A DNA stretch of 9,296 nt from Alphaproteobacteria bacterium (GTDB lineage Bacteria; Pseudomonadota; Alphaproteobacteria; Rhizobiales; Devosiaceae): NCBI GenBank assembly GCA_013152625.1, contig JAADFY010000097.1, positions 1-9,296 on the forward strand, in the 5' to 3' direction. The notes below the pieces were generated by a model. That model was not told where the DNA came from. It ran no database searches and saw nothing but the letters and a program-made list of their open reading frames with translations. Every line of letters starts with the position of its first letter. Positions within the stretch are counted from its first letter, which is position 1. The translations under genes and the position numbers were made by a program. Of this stretch, positions 6,820 through 9,296 are shown piece by piece.

Positions 6820-7294
6820 CCCGACCCTTACCCATCTGGGCGCCGACGGTACCGCCCGCATGGTCGATGTGGCCGGCAAACCGCAAACCGAACGCACCGC
6901 CATTGCCACGGCAACAATCACCATGTCCGAGGCCGCCCGAGAAGCTGTCATCAAAGGCGACCTGAAAAAAGGCGATGCTTTGGGCACGGCCCGGATCGCG
7001 GGGATCATGGCCGCAAAACGCACCCATGAACTCATACCCCTGTGCCATCCGCTTTCGCTGAACGCGGTCCAACTGGACATTTTGGAGCTTGAAAACGGTT
7101 TTAGGGTATCCGCCAGAGTAAACACCACCGGGCGCACCGGGGTGGAAATGGAGGCACTGACCGCAGCCAGCGTTGCCGCGCTGACCCTTTACGACATGGC
7201 CAAGGCCCTGGACCGGACCATGGTCATCGGCCCGGTGCAACTGGAGCAAAAATCAGGTGGCCGATCTGGCGATTATAACCGGGGTGAAACGTAA
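6809..7294 (+). CDS. moaC: Cyclic pyranopterin monophosphate synthase
   Basis: MoaC converts the MoaA product (3',8-cyclo-7,8-dihydro-GTP) to cyclic pyranopterin monophosphate, the first stable intermediate of molybdenum cofactor synthesis. With the start at 6809 it has 161 residues, the same as E. coli MoaC. Motifs are MVDVAGKPQTERTA (18-31), KGDALGTARIAGIMAAKRTHELIPLCHPL (54-82) with Cys79 and His80, and ALTLYDMAKALDR with the catalytic pair Asp129 and Lys132. The final SGGRSGDY is also typical. The frame is open further upstream to an ATG at 6746, but that extension lies wholly within trpC and matches nothing in the family, so 6809 is preferred. Clustering with trp genes and moeA is common in alphaproteobacteria. 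Confidence 0.96.
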   Translation: MPDSPTLTHLGADGTARMVDVAGKPQTERTAIATATITMSEAAREAVIKGDLKKGDALGTARIAGIMAAKRTHELIPLCHPLSLNAVQLDILELENGFRVSARVNTTGRTGVEMEALTAASVAALTLYDMAKALDRTMVIGPVQLEQKSGGRSGDYNRGET

Positions 7295-8479
7295 ATGATC
7301 AGCGTTGATGAAGCCATCGAACATCTCATTGGTGCGGTTGGTGTGCCGGACACCGAAACCGTACCGCTTGGAAAAGCCACGGGCCGCGTTCTGGCCACCC
7401 CCTTGTCCGCCACCCTCACCCAGCCCCCGTTTGATGCCTCCGCCATGGACGGTTATGCGGTGGGCGAGGCCACCGGACCGGAATTTGACCTCATTGGCAC
7501 CTCACAGGCCGGCACCGGGTTTGACGGCACCATTGGCCCCGGGCAGTGCATACGCATTTTCACCGGCGCCCCGGTGCCCAAGGGCGCTGCCGCCGTCATC
7601 ATGCAGGAAAAAGCGCGCCGGGACGGCAAAATTGTGCGGTTTGAAGGGGTTACAAAGCCCGGACAGTGCATCCGGCTGGCGGGCAATGATTTTGTCAAGG
7701 GAGCCGCCTTGCTCCAGCGGGGCGAACGGCTCGGTCCCGCCGCCATGAACCTGGCCGCCGCCGGCGGCGCTGCCATGGTAAAAGTATATCGCCAGCCACG
7801 TATCGCCATTGTTTCCACGGGTTCGGAGCTGGTGCCGGTTGGCACCGCCCCGACCGACCACCAGATTGTCGCCTCAAATGCCACCGGGCTTGGCGCCCTC
7901 ATGGCGCCCTGGGCTGCCCCCATAACCGATTGCGGCATCGTTAATGATCAGCCCGAAGCCCTCACCGCAGCGCTAAAATCCGCAAGCAATGCCGCCGATC
8001 TGGTGGTTTCCATCGGCGGTGTCAGTGTCGGCGACCATGATTATGTACAAGAGTGCTTGACGGCTATGGGCGCAAAAACCGGCTTCTGGCGGGTGGCCAT
8101 GCGCCCGGGCAAACCGGTGCTGTTCGCCACCCTGGGCAAGACATACTTTCTGGGCCTGCCCGGCAATCCGGTCTCGGCACTGGTGACGGCCCGGGTGTTG
8201 GGGCTGCCGTTGCTTCGGGCACTTAACGGGCTGGCGGAACCCCGCGATCCACCCCTTCGCCTGCCCCTGGCCCATGATCTGGACGCCAACGGCCCCCGCC
8301 GCCATTTCATGCGCGCCCGCCTGACAACACACCAGAATGGTCAAACCACCGTTGCGCGAATTCCACAAACCGACAGTGCCCACCTGTCCTCATTTGTCCA
8401 GGCCACCGCACTGATCGCCCAGCCGGCCAACAGTGACCGGATACCAAAAGGCCACCCCGTCGATGTCCTGATGTTGTGA
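7295..8479 (+). CDS. moeA: Molybdopterin molybdenumtransferase
   Basis: MoeA inserts molybdate into adenylylated molybdopterin, completing the basic molybdenum cofactor. The 394-residue length is close to E. coli MoeA (411). Domain landmarks run in order: PPFDASAMDGYAV (44-56), FTGAPVPKGAAAVIMQE (89-105), GNDFVKGAALL (130-140), then the molybdopterin-binding domain with STGSEL (174-179), SIGGVSVGDHDYV (239-251) and VAMRPGKPVLF (267-277), and GLPGNPVSALV (287-297). The last 90 or so residues form the small C-terminal domain. The ATG follows the moaC TAA with no gap, and GGGGTGAA about 7 nt upstream is a good ribosome binding site. It is probably the last gene of the trp-mo unit, because lexA has its own promoter. 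Confidence 0.96.
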   Translation: MISVDEAIEHLIGAVGVPDTETVPLGKATGRVLATPLSATLTQPPFDASAMDGYAVGEATGPEFDLIGTSQAGTGFDGTIGPGQCIRIFTGAPVPKGAAAVIMQEKARRDGKIVRFEGVTKPGQCIRLAGNDFVKGAALLQRGERLGPAAMNLAAAGGAAMVKVYRQPRIAIVSTGSELVPVGTAPTDHQIVASNATGLGALMAPWAAPITDCGIVNDQPEALTAALKSASNAADLVVSIGGVSVGDHDYVQECLTAMGAKTGFWRVAMRPGKPVLFATLGKTYFLGLPGNPVSALVTARVLGLPLLRALNGLAEPRDPPLRLPLAHDLDANGPRRHFMRARLTTHQNGQTTVARIPQTDSAHLSSFVQATALIAQPANSDRIPKGHPVDVLML

Positions 8480-8533
8480 CCGGCCCACACGGGGCGCTTT
8501 TCGCGGTCTGTTAAGACAAAATGTGGCCCAAGG

Positions 8534-8562
8534 TTGCAGAACATAACTGGAACATGTATATT
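8534..8562 (+). promoter_or_regulatory. Probable lexA promoter
   Basis: TTGCAG at 8534-8539 and TATATT at 8557-8562 are spaced by 17 bp (-10 matches 5 of 6; -35 matches mainly the TTG). A register using TATTAT at 8559-8564 is also possible with a 19-bp spacer. Both LexA boxes overlap or directly follow it, so bound LexA would block polymerase, as expected for autoregulation. Confidence 0.55.
8539..8553 (-). promoter_or_regulatory. LexA (SOS) box 1
   Basis: GAAC-ATAACTG-GAAC is, on the minus strand, GTTC-N7-GTTC, the direct-repeat operator known for alphaproteobacterial LexA. It starts at the last base of the putative -35 and fills much of the spacer. Confidence 0.85.
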
Positions 8563-8564
8563 AT

Positions 8565-8579
8565 GTTCGAACTTTGTTC
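8565..8579 (+). promoter_or_regulatory. LexA (SOS) box 2
   Basis: GTTC-GAACTTT-GTTC is an exact GTTC-N7-GTTC operator just downstream of the putative -10, near the expected transcription start. With box 1 it forms a symmetric pair, centres 26 bp apart, around the inverted repeat GAACAT/ATGTTC at 8550-8568. Confidence 0.88.
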
Positions 8580-8606
8580 CGATTCGACCGCAAAGGCAGC
8601 ACACCA

Positions 8607-9296
8607 ATGCTCACCCGTAAACAGCATGAATTGTTGATGTTTATTCATCAGCGGATGAAAGAAAGCGGCATTCCGCCCTCTTTTGATGAAATGAAAGTGG
8701 CTTTGGACCTGAAATCAAAGTCGGGCATACACCGGCTGATCACGGCGCTGGAGGAACGCGGGTTTATTCGCCGCCTGCCCAACCGGGCCCGGGCGCTCGA
8801 AGTGGTGCGATTACCCGATTCCATGAACCCGTCACTTGGCGGGCGCAAGTCACGCTTTGAGCCTTCAGTGATTGATGGAAGCCTTGGCCGGCGCCGGGAA
8901 CCTCAACACCCGCCGGGGGCGGACACCCCTGAGCCGATGGTGGCCGTGCCCGTAATGGGCCGGATTGCCGCCGGTGTGCCCATTGAGGCCATTCAGACCC
9001 ATTCCCACACCATCAATGTTCCGCCCGAAATGCTTGGAAATGGGGACCATTACGCCCTTGAAGTACGCGGCGATTCCATGATCGAGGCGGGTATTTTTGA
9101 CGGCGATACCGTGCTGATCCGCAAACAGGACAACGCCACCTCCGGCGAGATCGTTGTGGCCCTGGTCGATCAGGAAGAAGCAACCCTTAAACGTCTGCGG
9201 CGCAAGGGCAATTCAATTGCTCTGGAGGCGGCCAATCCGGCCTATGAAACCCGGATTTTCGGCCCGGACCGCATCGACATACAGGGCCGGCTGGTG
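8607..9296 (+). CDS. lexA: LexA repressor, 3' end cut by window edge
   Basis: LexA represses DNA-damage (SOS) genes and cleaves itself when RecA is activated. The window holds 230 codons, nearly the whole of the usual 230-240. The N-terminal winged helix-turn-helix (about 1-70) includes PPSFDEMKVALDLKSKSGIHRLITALEERGFIRR, the alphaproteobacterial form of the recognition region. A Pro/Arg-rich linker (about 70-110) leads to the self-cleavage domain. The scissile Ala122-Gly123 bond lies in GRIAAGVP, the catalytic Ser157 in RGDSM and the catalytic Lys195 in EATLKRL. All residues needed for autocleavage are present. The start at 8607 opens with MLTRKQHELL as in relatives, with AAAGG 10 nt upstream. 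Two LexA boxes in the promoter point to negative autoregulation. Confidence 0.96.
   Translation, partial: MLTRKQHELLMFIHQRMKESGIPPSFDEMKVALDLKSKSGIHRLITALEERGFIRRLPNRARALEVVRLPDSMNPSLGGRKSRFEPSVIDGSLGRRREPQHPPGADTPEPMVAVPVMGRIAAGVPIEAIQTHSHTINVPPEMLGNGDHYALEVRGDSMIEAGIFDGDTVLIRKQDNATSGEIVVALVDQEEATLKRLRRKGNSIALEAANPAYETRIFGPDRIDIQGRLV

Noticed and set aside
8480..8533. Intrinsic terminator between moeA and lexA
   Set aside because: Only short, poorly paired stems such as GACCG/CGGTC are present, and no T-run follows, so I could not support a terminator.

Overview
The window is ordinary chromosomal DNA from a GC-rich alphaproteobacterium. The order ppiD, trp genes, moaC, moeA, lexA is a familiar alphaproteobacterial arrangement, and lexA has the alphaproteobacterial type of SOS box (GTTC-N7-GTTC). 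trpE and trpG are separate genes, not the fused trpEG of many Rhizobiales, so a Rhodospirillales-like lineage is the better guess. That placement is inference from gene content, not from a search.

Layout: the 5' end of tpiA lies on the minus strand at the left edge. A divergent 207-bp intergenic region follows, with a candidate promoter, GC-rich hairpins and a three-copy tandem repeat that runs up to the ppiD start codon. Everything after it is on the plus strand: ppiD (membrane-anchored periplasmic chaperone), trpE (split by a frameshift), trpG, a 263-bp inverted-repeat element, trpD, trpC, moaC, moeA and lexA, which is cut by the right edge.

How the genes work together: TrpE and TrpG form anthranilate synthase, TrpD adds the phosphoribosyl group and TrpC closes the indole ring, so four proteins of the chorismate-to-tryptophan route are encoded here. 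trpF, trpB and trpA are not in the window. MoaC and MoeA act early and late in molybdenum cofactor synthesis. trpD/trpC and trpC/moaC overlap, and moaC/moeA abut, which indicates one translationally coupled unit. lexA has its own promoter region with two LexA boxes.

Most notable observations: (1) a MITE-like element with 20-bp terminal inverted repeats and a TA duplication sits exactly in the trpG stop codon. Removing it restores a TAA stop with trpD starting 3 nt later. (2) trpE carries a frameshift consistent with a 2-nt loss just before its LLDLGRNDVG motif, while both halves are otherwise well conserved. (3) Tandem hairpin-bearing repeats precede ppiD. (4) Two LexA boxes of opposite polarity lie symmetrically around the probable lexA -10. 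I see no defence system, CRISPR array, prophage, tRNA or rRNA, and nothing that amounts to a new multi-gene system.
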